A stretch of 64,000 nucleotides of DNA from Variovorax davisae (GCF_030316845.1 NZ_JASZYS010000011.1:1-64000); one strand, 5' to 3'. Numbered from the stretch's first letter, positions 1 to 8,627 are shown. Made by a program: numbers and translations. Notes: generated by a model from the sequence alone, not told the origin.

Positions 1-107
1 CCAAGCTGCGCGAGAAGGTCAAGCCGGTGATCGACAAGCACGCCGCCGCGGTCGGCGAGCCGACCGTCAAGGAGCTGATGGCGGAGATCGCCAAGGTGCG
101 CAAGTAG
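1..107 (+). CDS. C-terminal end of a TRAP transporter substrate-binding protein (partial)
   Basis: The window opens inside a reading frame (codons from base 3) that ends at the TAG of 105-107, giving 34 residues. They end in EPTVKELMAEIAKVRK, an amphipathic helix like the last helix of DctP-type periplasmic binding proteins of TRAP transporters, which capture organic acids for a small and a large membrane subunit. Only the tail is visible, so the family call rests on resemblance and no substrate can be given. An unrelated gene, arsC, follows 86 bases later. Confidence 0.55.
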   Translation, partial: KLREKVKPVIDKHAAAVGEPTVKELMAEIAKVRK

Positions 108-193
108 GGGGGCGGCCTTGGCCGCGGTGCGGCCGGCGACACAATGGAGCCTTCGGCGTTTCGTCCCGGAATGCCACCGGACCCACCATCGTC

Positions 194-553
194 ATGAGCC
201 AGATCACCATCTATCACAACCCCGCCTGCGGCACCTCGAGAAACGTGCTGGCGCTGATCCGCGAGGCGGGCGAAGCGCCCACCGTCGTCGAATACCTGAA
301 GCATCCGCCCGACCGCGCGACGCTCGAGCAACTCGTCGCCGCCACGGGCGGTTCCGTGCGTGCGCTGCTGCGCCAGAAGGGCACGCCCTACGAGGAGCTC
401 GGCCTGGGCGATGCGAAGTGGTCGGACGAAGCGCTGATCGACTTCATGCTGGCGCATCCGATCCTGCTCAATCGGCCGATCGTGGTAACGCCGCTGGGCA
501 CGCGCCTGTGCCGCCCCTCCGAGTCGGTGCTCGACATCCTGCCGCGCCGGTAG
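194..553 (+). CDS. arsC: ArsC-family arsenate reductase, glutaredoxin-dependent type
   Basis: This 119-residue protein has the thioredoxin-like fold of the ArsC/Spx family. The active-site region NPACGTSRN puts the catalytic cysteine at about residue 12, and the later LNRPIV segment matches the family's RPI motif. Length is normal for ArsC (115-140). Family members reduce arsenate to arsenite using glutathione and glutaredoxin. No ars regulator or efflux gene is adjacent, so a general thiol-reductase role is possible. The ATG at 194 begins directly with the first beta strand, which supports this start. Confidence 0.85.
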   Translation: MSQITIYHNPACGTSRNVLALIREAGEAPTVVEYLKHPPDRATLEQLVAATGGSVRALLRQKGTPYEELGLGDAKWSDEALIDFMLAHPILLNRPIVVTPLGTRLCRPSESVLDILPRR

Positions 554-590
554 ACGGCGGCCGATGGGCGCTGGGTCCCGCTGCCCGGGC

Positions 591-1610
591 TCAGGTCCGC
601 GCGGTGGCCTTCGCGCCGATGCCGGCGCCGCTCGGCGCACCCGGCCCGGCCTGGGTCACGCGCCAGATGCCGTAGCACACGAGCACCAGCGCGAGGCCGT
701 TGCGCCACTCGAGAATGCTCTCGCCGAGAAAGACCGCCGACAGCAGCGCGCCGAACACCGGCACCATGAAGTTGAACGCGGTGACCAGGCTCACGCGGTT
801 GTACTTGAGCAGCAGGCTCCAGATCGAGATCGCGAGCGACGACAGCAGCGCCAGGTAGGCCAGCAGCGCCGACGACGCCAGCGTGAAGCCCGCCAACCCG
901 CCGCCCATCGCATAGCCGGCCGCCAGCAGCGCCGCACCGCCGATCGCCAACTGCCAGCCGGTCATGACGATCGGATCGAGGCCCTGCGAGATGCGCTTGC
1001 CGTAGATGCTGGCGGCCGCCAGCACGAAGGCCGCGATCACCACGAAGCCCTCGCCGAGCAGCGTGAAATCGAGCTCGAGCAGGCCGCCCAGGCCGTTGCC
1101 CAGGTTGACGACCATCACGCCCGCGAAGCCCACCGCGCAGCCCACGGCCTTGCCGTAGCTGAGGCGGTCGTTCCGGTACAGGAAATGCGCCATCAGCACG
1201 CTGAAGAAGGTGCCGGTGGCGTTCATGATCGAACCCTTCACACCCGTGGTGTGGGCCAGGCCGATGTAGAAGAAGACGTACTGCAGGGTGGTCTGGGCCA
1301 GCCCCAGGAGCGCGATCTGTCCCCAGGCCCGGGCGCCGAGCCCGCGCACCGGCTTGCCGCTGAGCGCGGCGTAGGCCACGAGGGACAGGCCGGCGATCGC
1401 GAAGCGCCAGCCGGCGAACACCAGCTTCGACGCGACGTCGGCCGGGGCGATGCCGAACAGGGCGTAGCCGTTCTTGATCGCGGGGAAGGAACTGCCCCAC
1501 AGCAGGCAGCAGAACAGGGCCAGCAGGAAGACGACCTTGCGGTCGGCGAGGAACGGGTGTTTGGGGGACGGCAAGGCGGGGCTCCGGAGGCGGCGTGATG
1601 AGGCGGTCAC
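591..1610 (-). CDS. EamA/DMT-superfamily transporter
   Basis: The 339-residue product is almost entirely hydrophobic with about ten predicted membrane helices arranged as two EamA repeats; LLWGSSFPAIKNGY near residue 40 is the typical first-helix signature of drug/metabolite exporters. The substrate cannot be read from sequence. A GTG at 1610 with GGGGCAG upstream is taken as the start, giving a short charged N-terminal tail; a later start is possible. The gene stands alone between arsC (convergent) and a FlxA-like gene. Confidence 0.85.
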   Translation of the reverse strand: MTASSRRLRSPALPSPKHPFLADRKVVFLLALFCCLLWGSSFPAIKNGYALFGIAPADVASKLVFAGWRFAIAGLSLVAYAALSGKPVRGLGARAWGQIALLGLAQTTLQYVFFYIGLAHTTGVKGSIMNATGTFFSVLMAHFLYRNDRLSYGKAVGCAVGFAGVMVVNLGNGLGGLLELDFTLLGEGFVVIAAFVLAAASIYGKRISQGLDPIVMTGWQLAIGGAALLAAGYAMGGGLAGFTLASSALLAYLALLSSLAISIWSLLLKYNRVSLVTAFNFMVPVFGALLSAVFLGESILEWRNGLALVLVCYGIWRVTQAGPGAPSGAGIGAKATART

Positions 1611-1654
1611 CTGCCCCAGAGCGGTGCATTCTATTCGTCCGCCATCGGGCTGCC

Positions 1655-1987
1655 TCAGGCCACGGTGTCGATCCTGCTGCCGGAGGTCAGGCTCGCGTTC
1701 GAGGGCGCGCTGCCCGACGCCGTGCTGCCAGCTGCCTGGACGCCCCCCTGCGGGGCCGCTTTCTGCGCTGCGGCGGCCTGCAGGGCGGCGATCTGCGCCT
1801 CGATCAGCGCGATCTGCTGGGCGACGAGCATCGTCTGCTGCTGCGTCGCCGCCGTGTCCTCGCCCTCCTGCAGGGTGGTGAGCTGCTTTTGCAGGGCAGT
1901 GAGCTGGCGCTGCAACACGGCCAGCTGGGAGCCAGTGTCTTTGGATGCGGATGCGGCAGTGCCGGAGGACGAGACAGCGGAAACCAT
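1655..1987 (-). CDS. FlxA-like coiled-coil protein
   Basis: The 110-residue protein has a low-complexity Ser/Ala N-terminus, then a heptad-rich coiled coil (about residues 20-75, repeated LQxQLTxLQ), then an Ala/Gly/Ser-rich tail. The coiled coil resembles the FlxA-like family, whose function is largely unknown. There is no signal peptide and no membrane segment. The ATG at 1987 is preceded by AGGGAGAA, a strong ribosome binding site, so the start is secure. No flagellar genes lie nearby. Confidence 0.7.
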   Translation of the reverse strand: MVSAVSSSGTAASASKDTGSQLAVLQRQLTALQKQLTTLQEGEDTAATQQQTMLVAQQIALIEAQIAALQAAAAQKAAPQGGVQAAGSTASGSAPSNASLTSGSRIDTVA

Positions 1988-2154
1988 GATTTCTCCCTAA
2001 GGGTCACGTCGATCCTGCGGCAAGAATTAGGAGAAATCGAGGATATCGACCGGAGCGGGCCCGGCCGATGGGGTTCGACATTTCTCCGAGTACTATTGCT
2101 TTATCACATGGTGTCAGCCATTGAACCAGAATTGTTTGGCCTGAGAAATGAAAC

Positions 2155-2796
2155 GTGACAATCCGCTTGATCATTGCCGATGACCATCCCCTCATCCGAA
2201 TTGGATTGAGGATGTTGCTAAAAAACAGGTCGGAATTTTCTATAATTGCAGAAGCCAATTCTTCAAATGCATTGTTGGATGCGCTGCGCCAGCATTCGGC
2301 CGATCTCCTGATCACCGATTTCTCGATGCCGGACGGGGAGACGCCCGACGGCCTCGGTTTGATCCAGCGACTGCGGCGCGACCACCGGGACTTGCCGATC
2401 ATCGTGCTCACGATGATCGCCAATGCGGGCGTGCACGCCAGCATGCTGCGAAGCGGCGTCCGCGGCCTGGTCGACAAGTCGTCCGACATCGGCGAAGTCG
2501 TGCTGGCCCTCGATGCCGTCAATGCGGGACGGGACTATGTCAGTCCGTCGTTCCGAAAGAGCCTGTTGGATATGAAGCACCCGTGCCGCGACGGGATGTC
2601 GGCCCGGCTGTCGCCGCGCGAAACCGAGGTGCTGCGGCTTTTCGCCTCCGGGCTGACGGTGTCGTCGATCTCCGAGCGGCTGTCGCGCAGCGTCAAGACG
2701 GTGAGCAGCCAGAAATCGGTCGCGATGATGAAACTCGGCCTGAAGACCGACCACGACATCTTTTTCTATGCGCGCGAGCACGGCATGAAGTACTGA
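2155..2796 (+). CDS. NarL/RcsB-type response regulator with LuxR HTH (paralog A)
   Basis: The 213-residue protein has an N-terminal receiver domain (acidic pair ADD at 8-10, phospho-acceptor Asp in ITDFSMP near residue 56, conserved Lys in VDKSS near 104) and a C-terminal LuxR-type helix-turn-helix (LSPRETEVLRLFASGLTV, about 150-205). It is closely related to the response regulator at 3275-3916. No histidine kinase is adjacent, so it is an orphan here. The start is a GTG at 2155; the nearby ATG at 2148 is out of frame. The first 40 codons are clearly richer in A/T than the rest of the gene or its paralog. Confidence 0.88.
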   Translation: MTIRLIIADDHPLIRIGLRMLLKNRSEFSIIAEANSSNALLDALRQHSADLLITDFSMPDGETPDGLGLIQRLRRDHRDLPIIVLTMIANAGVHASMLRSGVRGLVDKSSDIGEVVLALDAVNAGRDYVSPSFRKSLLDMKHPCRDGMSARLSPRETEVLRLFASGLTVSSISERLSRSVKTVSSQKSVAMMKLGLKTDHDIFFYAREHGMKY

Positions 2797-2816
2797 CCCG
2801 GCCTGGCCCGCCCCGT

Positions 2817-2842
2817 GGAGCGCCGTGCGGCTCCTTTGTTTT
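2817..2842 (+). terminator. Intrinsic terminator after response regulator A
   Basis: A stem GGAGC (2817-2821) pairs with GCTCC (2830-2834) and is followed by TTTGTTTT. It begins 20 bases after the stop of the response regulator, so it probably ends that transcript. The stem is short (5 bp) but GC-rich. Confidence 0.6.
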
Positions 2843-2943
2843 AGGAATGTTCCGATGGGTTTCGACGGCTGCAGCTTTTAGATTGCATCTCGTGCGTATT
2901 GGGCAGTAAACCGCTGCATGAACGCCTGGAAAAAAAGCCGAAC

Positions 2944-3240
2944 GTGAATTCCGAACATTTCGACGTCGAGTACGTGGAGGCCGCCAAGGCTCCCGCCCTG
3001 GACGCCTGCGGGGACGAGAACCTGTTGTGCAACTATCCCGGCCCGGGTTTTCTGCGCCTGCGCTGGGCCGAGTGGTGCGGCCTGGCGCGCGACTGCAAGG
3101 GAAACTGGCTCGAACTGCCCGACGCCGCGCAGCAGCGGGCGGCGCACAAGGTCAGGGTGGCCATCGTCCAGGGCGCCGCCATGGCGCCGGTCTACGTCGT
3201 CGATGCGCTGCGCGTCGACCCGCCGGCACTGGCGGTCTGA
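2944..3240 (+). CDS. Small hypothetical protein
   Basis: The 98-residue product (GTG start at 2944) begins NSEHFDVEYVEAAKAPA, is acidic at the N-terminus and has no signal peptide, membrane segment or recognised domain. Central Trp/Cys residues lie in LRLRWAEWCGLARDC. A TTG at 2899 would add 15 residues; GTG is preferred because GGAAAAAAAG lies upstream at a usable distance. It sits between two paralogous response regulators and ends 34 bases before the convergent second one, which suggests but does not show a shared role. Confidence 0.5.
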   Translation: MNSEHFDVEYVEAAKAPALDACGDENLLCNYPGPGFLRLRWAEWCGLARDCKGNWLELPDAAQQRAAHKVRVAIVQGAAMAPVYVVDALRVDPPALAV

Positions 3241-3274
3241 GTCCAGGCTGCGCGACCGGCGGACAGGACCACGT

Positions 3275-3916
3275 TCACGAGGTCAGCCCGTGCTCGCTGG
3301 CGTAGACGAAGATGTCGAGGTCGTTCTTGAGCCCGAGCTTGACCATCGCATCGTTCTTCTGCCGGCTCACGGTCTTGATGCTGCGCGACAGGCGCTCCGC
3401 GATGTCCGACACCGTGAGCCCGGATGCGAACAGCCGCAGCACTTCGACTTCGCGCGGAGAAAGCCGCGCGGATTCGCCGCTGTCCCGGTCGAACTGGCTC
3501 TGGCGCAGCCCTTCCCTGAAGGTCTCGCTGACGTAGTTGCGGCCCTGCGCGACCGCCTGGATGGCCAGCGAGATCTCGGCCATGCCCGCACCCTTGTCGA
3601 TCAGGCCGCGCGCGCCGGCCTCGAGGATGGTGCCGTGCACGCCGACATTGGCGAGCATGGTCAGCACGATGATGGGCAGTGCCGGATGGTCGCGGCGCAC
3701 CCTCTGGATCAGCCCGAGGCCATCCGCCGCCTGTCCGCCGGGCATCGAGAAATCGGTGATCAGCAGGTCGGCGGGGGTTTCGCGCAGCACCGACAGCAGC
3801 CGGTCCGCCGAATCGGCCTCGGCCACCACCGCGAGCCCGGGGTCGTTGCCAAGCAGTACCCGCACGCCGGCCCGGATCAGCGGATGGTCGTCGGCGAGGA
3901 TCACGCGCAGGGTCAT
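3275..3916 (-). CDS. NarL/RcsB-type response regulator with LuxR HTH (paralog B)
   Basis: This 213-residue protein has the same length and layout as the regulator at 2155-2796: receiver domain with ADD at 8-10 and phospho-acceptor Asp in ITDFSMP, then a LuxR-type HTH (LSPREVEVLRLFASGLTV). The two align without obvious gaps and share long identical stretches, so they are duplicates or close homologs. The pair is convergent with a small gene between. No sensor kinase is nearby. It probably binds DNA as a phosphorylated dimer; targets are unknown. Confidence 0.88.
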   Translation of the reverse strand: MTLRVILADDHPLIRAGVRVLLGNDPGLAVVAEADSADRLLSVLRETPADLLITDFSMPGGQAADGLGLIQRVRRDHPALPIIVLTMLANVGVHGTILEAGARGLIDKGAGMAEISLAIQAVAQGRNYVSETFREGLRQSQFDRDSGESARLSPREVEVLRLFASGLTVSDIAERLSRSIKTVSRQKNDAMVKLGLKNDLDIFVYASEHGLTS

Positions 3917-4060
3917 GGCGGTAGGGGCTTCGTCCTGAGGGTGTGACGATACCGTCCATGCCGCAGCCGTAGGGAATTTTTCTGATTCGCTTCGACGAAA
4001 AAGCCCAATGCTGCTCGGATCCGGCCCGGACCCCGGCGAGCGCGCCTGGGGCCTTGCGGC

Positions 4061-4732
4061 TCAGCGCAGCATCCAGGCCGCGGCGCCGTCGAGCACCTCG
4101 GCCATCACCTCGGCGTCGCTGCGGCCCGAGCGCACCAGCACGTGAAAGGAATGATCGGCCTCGGCGATCCGCAGCAGCGTGGCGGCGGGACCGAGCTTCG
4201 CCACCAACTGCTCGATGCGGTCGAACGCCGCCAGCTTGTCGCGCGTGCCCTGGACGAACAGCATCGGCACCCGCACGTCGAACAGGTGGCGCGCGCGATC
4301 GCTGGACGGCGCGCCGGCCGGATGGAGCGGAAAGCCCAGGAACACCAGGCCCGCGACGCCCGGCAGCGGCGCCAGCGACTGCGCCTGCGAAGTCATGCGG
4401 CCGCCGAATGACTTGCCGCCCGCGAACAGCGGCAGCCCGGGCCACCGGCCCGCGGCATGCGCCACGGCGGCGCGCACCGCGGCGTGGGCGACGGCCGGCG
4501 CGTCGGTGCGCTTCGAGCCGCGCTCCATGTAGGGGAACTGGTAGCGCAGCGTCGCGATGCCGCGCTGCGCCAAACCATCGGCCGCCCCGGCCATGAACGC
4601 GTGCGCCATGCCGGCGCCGGCCCCATGGGCGAGCACGTAGCAGGCGCGCGCCGCGGGCGGCGACAGCAGCAGGGCGGAGACGGTCTGCCCGTCGTCGAGG
4701 CGGAGGGTGGCGGACTGGGCGTCGGTCGTCAT
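4061..4732 (-). CDS. Alpha/beta hydrolase, dienelactone-hydrolase-like
   Basis: The 223-residue cytoplasmic protein has an alpha/beta hydrolase fold: an early strand-turn YVLAHGAGAGMAHAF (oxyanion-loop region), the nucleophile elbow GGKSFGGRM (Ser near residue 109), a late acidic residue in VQGTRDKLAAFD, and a final His in EADHSFHVL. It resembles the small KANL3/Tex30-like hydrolases. The substrate is unknown. The ATG at 4732 is chosen because GGAG precedes it; an upstream in-frame start at 4777 would add a Pro/Arg-rich stretch. It is divergent from the phosphoesterase gene. Confidence 0.8.
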   Translation of the reverse strand: MTTDAQSATLRLDDGQTVSALLLSPPAARACYVLAHGAGAGMAHAFMAGAADGLAQRGIATLRYQFPYMERGSKRTDAPAVAHAAVRAAVAHAAGRWPGLPLFAGGKSFGGRMTSQAQSLAPLPGVAGLVFLGFPLHPAGAPSSDRARHLFDVRVPMLFVQGTRDKLAAFDRIEQLVAKLGPAATLLRIAEADHSFHVLVRSGRSDAEVMAEVLDGAAAWMLR

Positions 4733-4881
4733 GGGCGGGGTCTCCGGAGGTCTGCGCCGGCTCGGCGCGGTCGTCAATACGCAATCTGGCGGTGCGCGGC
4801 GCGGCCGTTTGCGTCGGTCTGCGGGCCTTGCCGCGCCGGCCCGGACCCGACAATGCGAGCTCCGTCGCTGCAGCCCCCGTC

Positions 4882-5631
4882 GTGCGCATTCTCCTCGTCT
4901 CCGACCTTCACTACGCCTTGCCCCAACTCGACTGGGTGGTGCGCTCGGCCCCCTCCTTCGACCTGGTGGTGCTGGCCGGCGACCACCTGGACGTCGGCTC
5001 GGCGGTGTCGCTCGACGCCCAGTCGGTCGTCCTGCTGCGCTACTTTTCGCTGATGCGGCCGGCCCTGTCGCTGGTGGTGGCCTCGGGCAACCACGACCTG
5101 ACGGGGCCGGACCGGCACGGCGAACGGGCGGCCCTGTGGCTGGCGGAGTGTCGACGCGCCGGGGTCTCGACCGACGGCGAATCGCTGGCCATCGGTGACA
5201 CCCTGATCACCATCTGCCCCTGGTGGGATGGCCCGGCCGGGCGCGCGGCGCTCGAACGGCAGCTGGCCGCGGATGCGGCAAGACGCCCCGTGCGCTGGGT
5301 CTGGATCTACCACTGGCCGCCGCTGGGCTCGCCGACCTGCTGGACCGGCAAGCGTGAATATGGCGACGCCGACCTGGCGGCCTGGATTGCCGAGTACCAA
5401 CCCGAGCTGGTGCTGTGCGGCCACGTGCACGAGCCGCCGTTCAAGCCGGCGGGCGCCTGGGCCGACCGCATGGGCGCCACCTGGGTGTTCAATGCCGGCA
5501 AGCAGATCGGGCCGGTGCCGGCCCACATCGTGATCGACCTGGCCGCCGGCTCGGCCTCCTGGCATTCGATGATGGGCGAGGAAGCGCTGGCGCTGGAGGC
5601 CGAGCGCGCCCCCGTGCGTTCGGTCTTCTGA
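4882..5631 (+). CDS. Calcineurin-like metallophosphoesterase
   Basis: The 249-residue protein carries the dimetal phosphoesterase motifs in order: VSDLHYA (D-x-H), VVLAGDHLD (GD-x-x-D), SGNHDL (GNHD) and a C-terminal CGHVHEPP (GH-x-H). Such enzymes hydrolyse phosphomonoesters or diesters with Mn or Fe; the exact substrate is not evident. A GTG at 4882 places the first strand (RILLVSDLH) at the N-terminus, as expected; a start at 4792 would add 30 Ala/Arg-rich residues. There is no signal peptide, so it is cytoplasmic. Confidence 0.85.
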   Translation: MRILLVSDLHYALPQLDWVVRSAPSFDLVVLAGDHLDVGSAVSLDAQSVVLLRYFSLMRPALSLVVASGNHDLTGPDRHGERAALWLAECRRAGVSTDGESLAIGDTLITICPWWDGPAGRAALERQLAADAARRPVRWVWIYHWPPLGSPTCWTGKREYGDADLAAWIAEYQPELVLCGHVHEPPFKPAGAWADRMGATWVFNAGKQIGPVPAHIVIDLAAGSASWHSMMGEEALALEAERAPVRSVF

Positions 5632-5712
5632 GCCCCCACGCTCCGGCGCTTCGTGTGGGTCGCCGCCCTCCGAGGGGGCCGCAGGCCGCCCTGGGGTGGC
5701 CCGGCGCCTGAG
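5632..5712. repeat. GC-rich intergenic repeat, Comamonadaceae type
   Basis: Between two convergent genes lies a GC-rich block with a CCTCCGAGGGGGCC core. A similar block lies at 25010-25097, and the last codons of cobJ carry a related CGCCCGAGGGGGCC. Blocks like this are scattered through Variovorax/Acidovorax genomes. It is not coding and may act as a hairpin at gene ends. Confidence 0.45.
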
Positions 5713-5735
5713 CCTCCAACGGCGCGATCGGGGCG

Positions 5736-6218
5736 TCAGTAGTCGGGATTGGGCTCGCGCGCCGAGCCGGCTCGCGCCGGCGGCCCCTGGCGGTGGGCCA
5801 GGTGGCCCAGCACCTCGGACACCATGGCCAGGCCCGGCGAATCGCCGTACTGGTGCTTGAGATCGACGAGGTAGGTGGTGACCAGATTCAGGCGCTCGGC
5901 CAGGCCGGCGGCGATGACCCGGGTGATGGCCGGGTCGCTCATCAGAAAGGCCCGGCCGTCGGCCGCGAAGCGAACGATGCTGGGGGCGCTCGCCACCACC
6001 GTGGCGCTGTAGGGCGAGTCCAGCAGCAGGGAGATCTCGCCGATCGCCGCCCCGGGGCGGCTGACCGAATTGATCGCCACGCCCGCCTTGCTGACCAGCA
6101 ACGTGCCCGAGACCAGGATCCAGAGGCCGTCGCCCGCCTCGCCTTCGCGCACCACCGTGTCGCCGGCCGCAAGCCTGATTTCAGGCAGACCGGCGCAGCG
6201 CTGAAGGAGTTCGTCCAT
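5736..6218 (-). CDS. Cyclic nucleotide-binding domain protein (Crp-like sensor domain only)
   Basis: The 160-residue protein is a single cyclic-nucleotide-binding beta-barrel: VVREGEAGDGLWILVSG near residues 22-38 and the phosphate-binding-cassette region GAAIGEISLLLDSPYSATV near 56-74. There is no C-terminal helix-turn-helix, unlike Crp/Fnr regulators; the last 40 residues are polar and probably disordered. The conserved cassette Arg is replaced by Tyr in DSPYSAT, so true cAMP binding is uncertain. It may regulate a partner protein. Its neighbours give no clue. Confidence 0.78.
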   Translation of the reverse strand: MDELLQRCAGLPEIRLAAGDTVVREGEAGDGLWILVSGTLLVSKAGVAINSVSRPGAAIGEISLLLDSPYSATVVASAPSIVRFAADGRAFLMSDPAITRVIAAGLAERLNLVTTYLVDLKHQYGDSPGLAMVSEVLGHLAHRQGPPARAGSAREPNPDY

Positions 6219-6271
6219 CCGCCGATGTTAGGCCAACGGCCGCCGGACGACGAGGCCGGGGCGCCGCCGTC

Positions 6272-8179
6272 CTACCGGGCGGGTGCGGCATTTCGCCACG
6301 GCAGCAGGTGGCGCCGTGGCGGCGCCGCCTTCGCCGTCGGACGGCCCGCCGCGGCGGCCGGCTTGCCCTCGGCCTGGGCGCAGCTCGAGGGCGCGCCGCT
6401 GAGGGGGCGCAGCATCGGCGCCAGCAGCGTGATGCCGCCGGTCGCCGCCGCCGCGCCGACGTTGGCCGCCTGGCGCACCGCGCCGCGCGGGTTGATGCTG
6501 AGGACGGGGGCGTCGAGCGGGCCCTGCAGCACCAGCAGGTCGACCAGGCTGCCCGGATTCAGGTCGAGGCCGCGCTTGACCTGCGGATGGAACGCGAGCG
6601 AGAGGGTGCGCCGGGCGAGGTTGATCTCGCCGCTGGCCGAGATCGCCATCTGCCGCGTCTCGACCGCGATCGAACGGTCGATGGCCGCCACCCCGTTGCG
6701 CAGCGCAAGCCGCACCACGGCGCATTGCACGAGCAGGTTGTCGCGCGACTGGCCGGTCGGGATCAGGGCGTCGATCAGGCGCGCCAGGATGTCGCGATCC
6801 ATCGAGGCGGCCCGGCCGACCAGCCCGACGTCGCGGGCGGTCAGCAGCGCTTCGCCGCTCGACGAGCCGGCCAGCGCCCAGGCCGTGCGGCCGCTCATCG
6901 CGAGCTTGGCGTCGAGGTTGGCACGGCCGCCCTTGAACAGCCGGGCGCCGCCGCGCACGGCCTCCAGCGATTCGATCGCCATCGATCGGGCGCTCAGCTG
7001 CAAGTCGATGCGCGGCGCGGCGTCCGGCGGCAGCCCGACCCGAAGCTGGCCGCGGGCCTGGCCGCCCGCGATCGTGAAGCTGAACGGCTCGACCTCCAGC
7101 CGACCGGGTTCGAAGGCGACCCGGGCCTGGAGCGCCGACAGGGCCGGCAGGCCCGCGACGGCCCAGGTCGGCGCCGAGAGTTCGGCCTCGAGCCGGATGG
7201 GCGAGCCTGCCGAGGCCTTCAGGCTGGCGTGGCCGGCCAGGCGCTGCCCGGCCAGCGACAGCTGGATCGCATCGGCGCGCCATTGCCCCGGCGTGTGCGT
7301 GAGCGTGGCCTGCCACGCGAGGGGGAGGGGGACCGTGGCCGCCGCGTCGCCCCAGGGCGCCAGCGCCTTGGCGGACGTGACCTGCAGCGCCACCTTGGCA
7401 TCCAGCGCCCCCGCGTGCGCGCCGGTGCCCATGCTTCCTTGCAGCGACGCCGATACGCCCTCGCCCGTGGCCCGCAGGTCGAGCGGCCACTCGGCGGCGC
7501 CGGCCAGCAGGGCATCGAGCGGGCCGGTGTGGCCTTCGACGGCCCAGCGCTGGGGGCCCAGCGCCAGGCCGGCGTTCAGCTGGCTGCGCCCGTCGCCCGC
7601 CGCCTCGGCGACCAGCGATTCGATGTGCAGTTCCTGCGCAGCGCCGTCGCGGCCCTGGCGATAGCTGATGCGGGCATCGGTCGCGGCCAGCCGGTCGAGC
7701 GAGATTTGCGGCACCGCCCGGCCGGGGCCGCCCCCGCCGGCCGCTGCCGCCAGGCGCCAGTTGTACCGGCCGCTGCCATCGGATTCGAAGCGCAGTTCGC
7801 CGCCCTCGATGTCGACGCTGCGGATGCGCACGATGCCCGACAGCAGCTCGCGCAGATCGATCTCGAAGCCGATGTGGCGGGCCCGCAGCATGTCGGGCTC
7901 CGTGCCCCACTCGGCATTGGCGAGGGCCACCTGGGTGGCGTCGATCGTGAGCCGGGGCAGCAGGTGCAGCGTGAGTTCGCCGTCGATGCGAAAGGCGCGC
8001 CCGGTCGCTGTCGTGACGCTCTCCGCGAGCATCGCCGCCAGCCGTTGCGGGGGGTAGGCCCGCCGCAGCGCGACCCAGGCAGCGGCCAGCAGCAGGCCGA
8101 GGATGCACAGCGCGATCAGCACCCCGCGCGCGATGCGCCGCGCGCGGCCTGGCTCCTCGCGGACGGGGCTGTTCTCCAT
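6272..8179 (-). CDS. AsmA family protein
   Basis: The 635-residue protein has a short basic N-terminus, one membrane helix (GVLIALCILGLLLAAAWVAL, about residues 18-37) and a long periplasmic part rich in beta strands. AsmA-like segments are seen at both ends: residues 45-120 with RLTIDATQVALANAEWG, and a C-terminal block with NLLVQCAVVRLALRNGVA. AsmA/TamB-type proteins are anchored in the inner membrane and act in lipid transport and outer-membrane homeostasis. The ATG at 8179 gives a normal anchor. A 52-residue membrane-protein gene lies 25 bases upstream and is probably co-transcribed. Confidence 0.85.
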   Translation of the reverse strand: MENSPVREEPGRARRIARGVLIALCILGLLLAAAWVALRRAYPPQRLAAMLAESVTTATGRAFRIDGELTLHLLPRLTIDATQVALANAEWGTEPDMLRARHIGFEIDLRELLSGIVRIRSVDIEGGELRFESDGSGRYNWRLAAAAGGGGPGRAVPQISLDRLAATDARISYRQGRDGAAQELHIESLVAEAAGDGRSQLNAGLALGPQRWAVEGHTGPLDALLAGAAEWPLDLRATGEGVSASLQGSMGTGAHAGALDAKVALQVTSAKALAPWGDAAATVPLPLAWQATLTHTPGQWRADAIQLSLAGQRLAGHASLKASAGSPIRLEAELSAPTWAVAGLPALSALQARVAFEPGRLEVEPFSFTIAGGQARGQLRVGLPPDAAPRIDLQLSARSMAIESLEAVRGGARLFKGGRANLDAKLAMSGRTAWALAGSSSGEALLTARDVGLVGRAASMDRDILARLIDALIPTGQSRDNLLVQCAVVRLALRNGVAAIDRSIAVETRQMAISASGEINLARRTLSLAFHPQVKRGLDLNPGSLVDLLVLQGPLDAPVLSINPRGAVRQAANVGAAAATGGITLLAPMLRPLSGAPSSCAQAEGKPAAAAGRPTAKAAPPRRHLLPWRNAAPAR

Positions 8180-8204
8180 CCGCGCATTCTGCGGCCTGCC
8201 CGGG

Positions 8205-8363
8205 TCACTTGAAGGGTTGGTCGCGGATCGTCTCGGCCGACTTGCGCAGTTGGGCCTCGATCTCCTGTGCGATGTCGTCGCGGCGCTGCCTGCGGAGATA
8301 GACCGCCACAGCCCCGACCAGCACCGCGGACAGTGCGACAAAGCCGTAGACGCCCACTTCCAT
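8205..8363 (-). CDS. Small single-span membrane protein
   Basis: The ATG at 8363 opens a 52-codon frame: MEVGVYGFVALSAVLVGAVA, then VYLRRQRRDDIAQEIEAQ and a short tail ending in DQPFK. It has one membrane helix (about residues 5-23) followed by a basic, then amphipathic cytoplasmic segment. GGGAGAT lies just upstream as ribosome binding site. It is read in the same direction as the AsmA gene 25 bases downstream, so the two likely form an operon. The function is unknown. Confidence 0.6.
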   Translation of the reverse strand: MEVGVYGFVALSAVLVGAVAVYLRRQRRDDIAQEIEAQLRKSAETIRDQPFK

Positions 8364-8403
8364 CTCCCGCTCTCCCTGTTGCCGGCTGGGGGACCCAACG
8401 AAA

Positions 8404-8437
8404 GGCCCTCCGCCGACTTTCGTCCGCGCGGAGGGCC
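8404..8437. repeat. Inverted repeat, possible bidirectional terminator
   Basis: GGCCCTCCGC (8404-8413) and GCGGAGGGCC (8428-8437) form a perfect 10-bp stem with a 14-base loop in the gap between divergent genes. On the minus strand TTTCGTT follows the stem. No gene obviously ends here, so the role is uncertain. Confidence 0.4.
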
Positions 8438-8627
8438 CCCGCGGTCCCGGAGTGCCCGATGGGGTGTTGCCGAGACCGTGGAGCGACTATGCGACGGGTG
8501 GGGCGGCCCCGGGGTTCAGCGGCGAACGCAAGAACAGGACGGACGTTTCCTACTCGACCGTACCCGAAGCACCGCGCCGCGATGGATGCCGGCATACTGT
8601 TGCGCTCAACGAGGAAGAGACAGGACC

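Noticed and set aside
5632-5735. Possible CRISPR or IS end
   Set aside because: Only single GC-rich repeat blocks are found, without regular spacers, terminal inverted repeats or a transposase.
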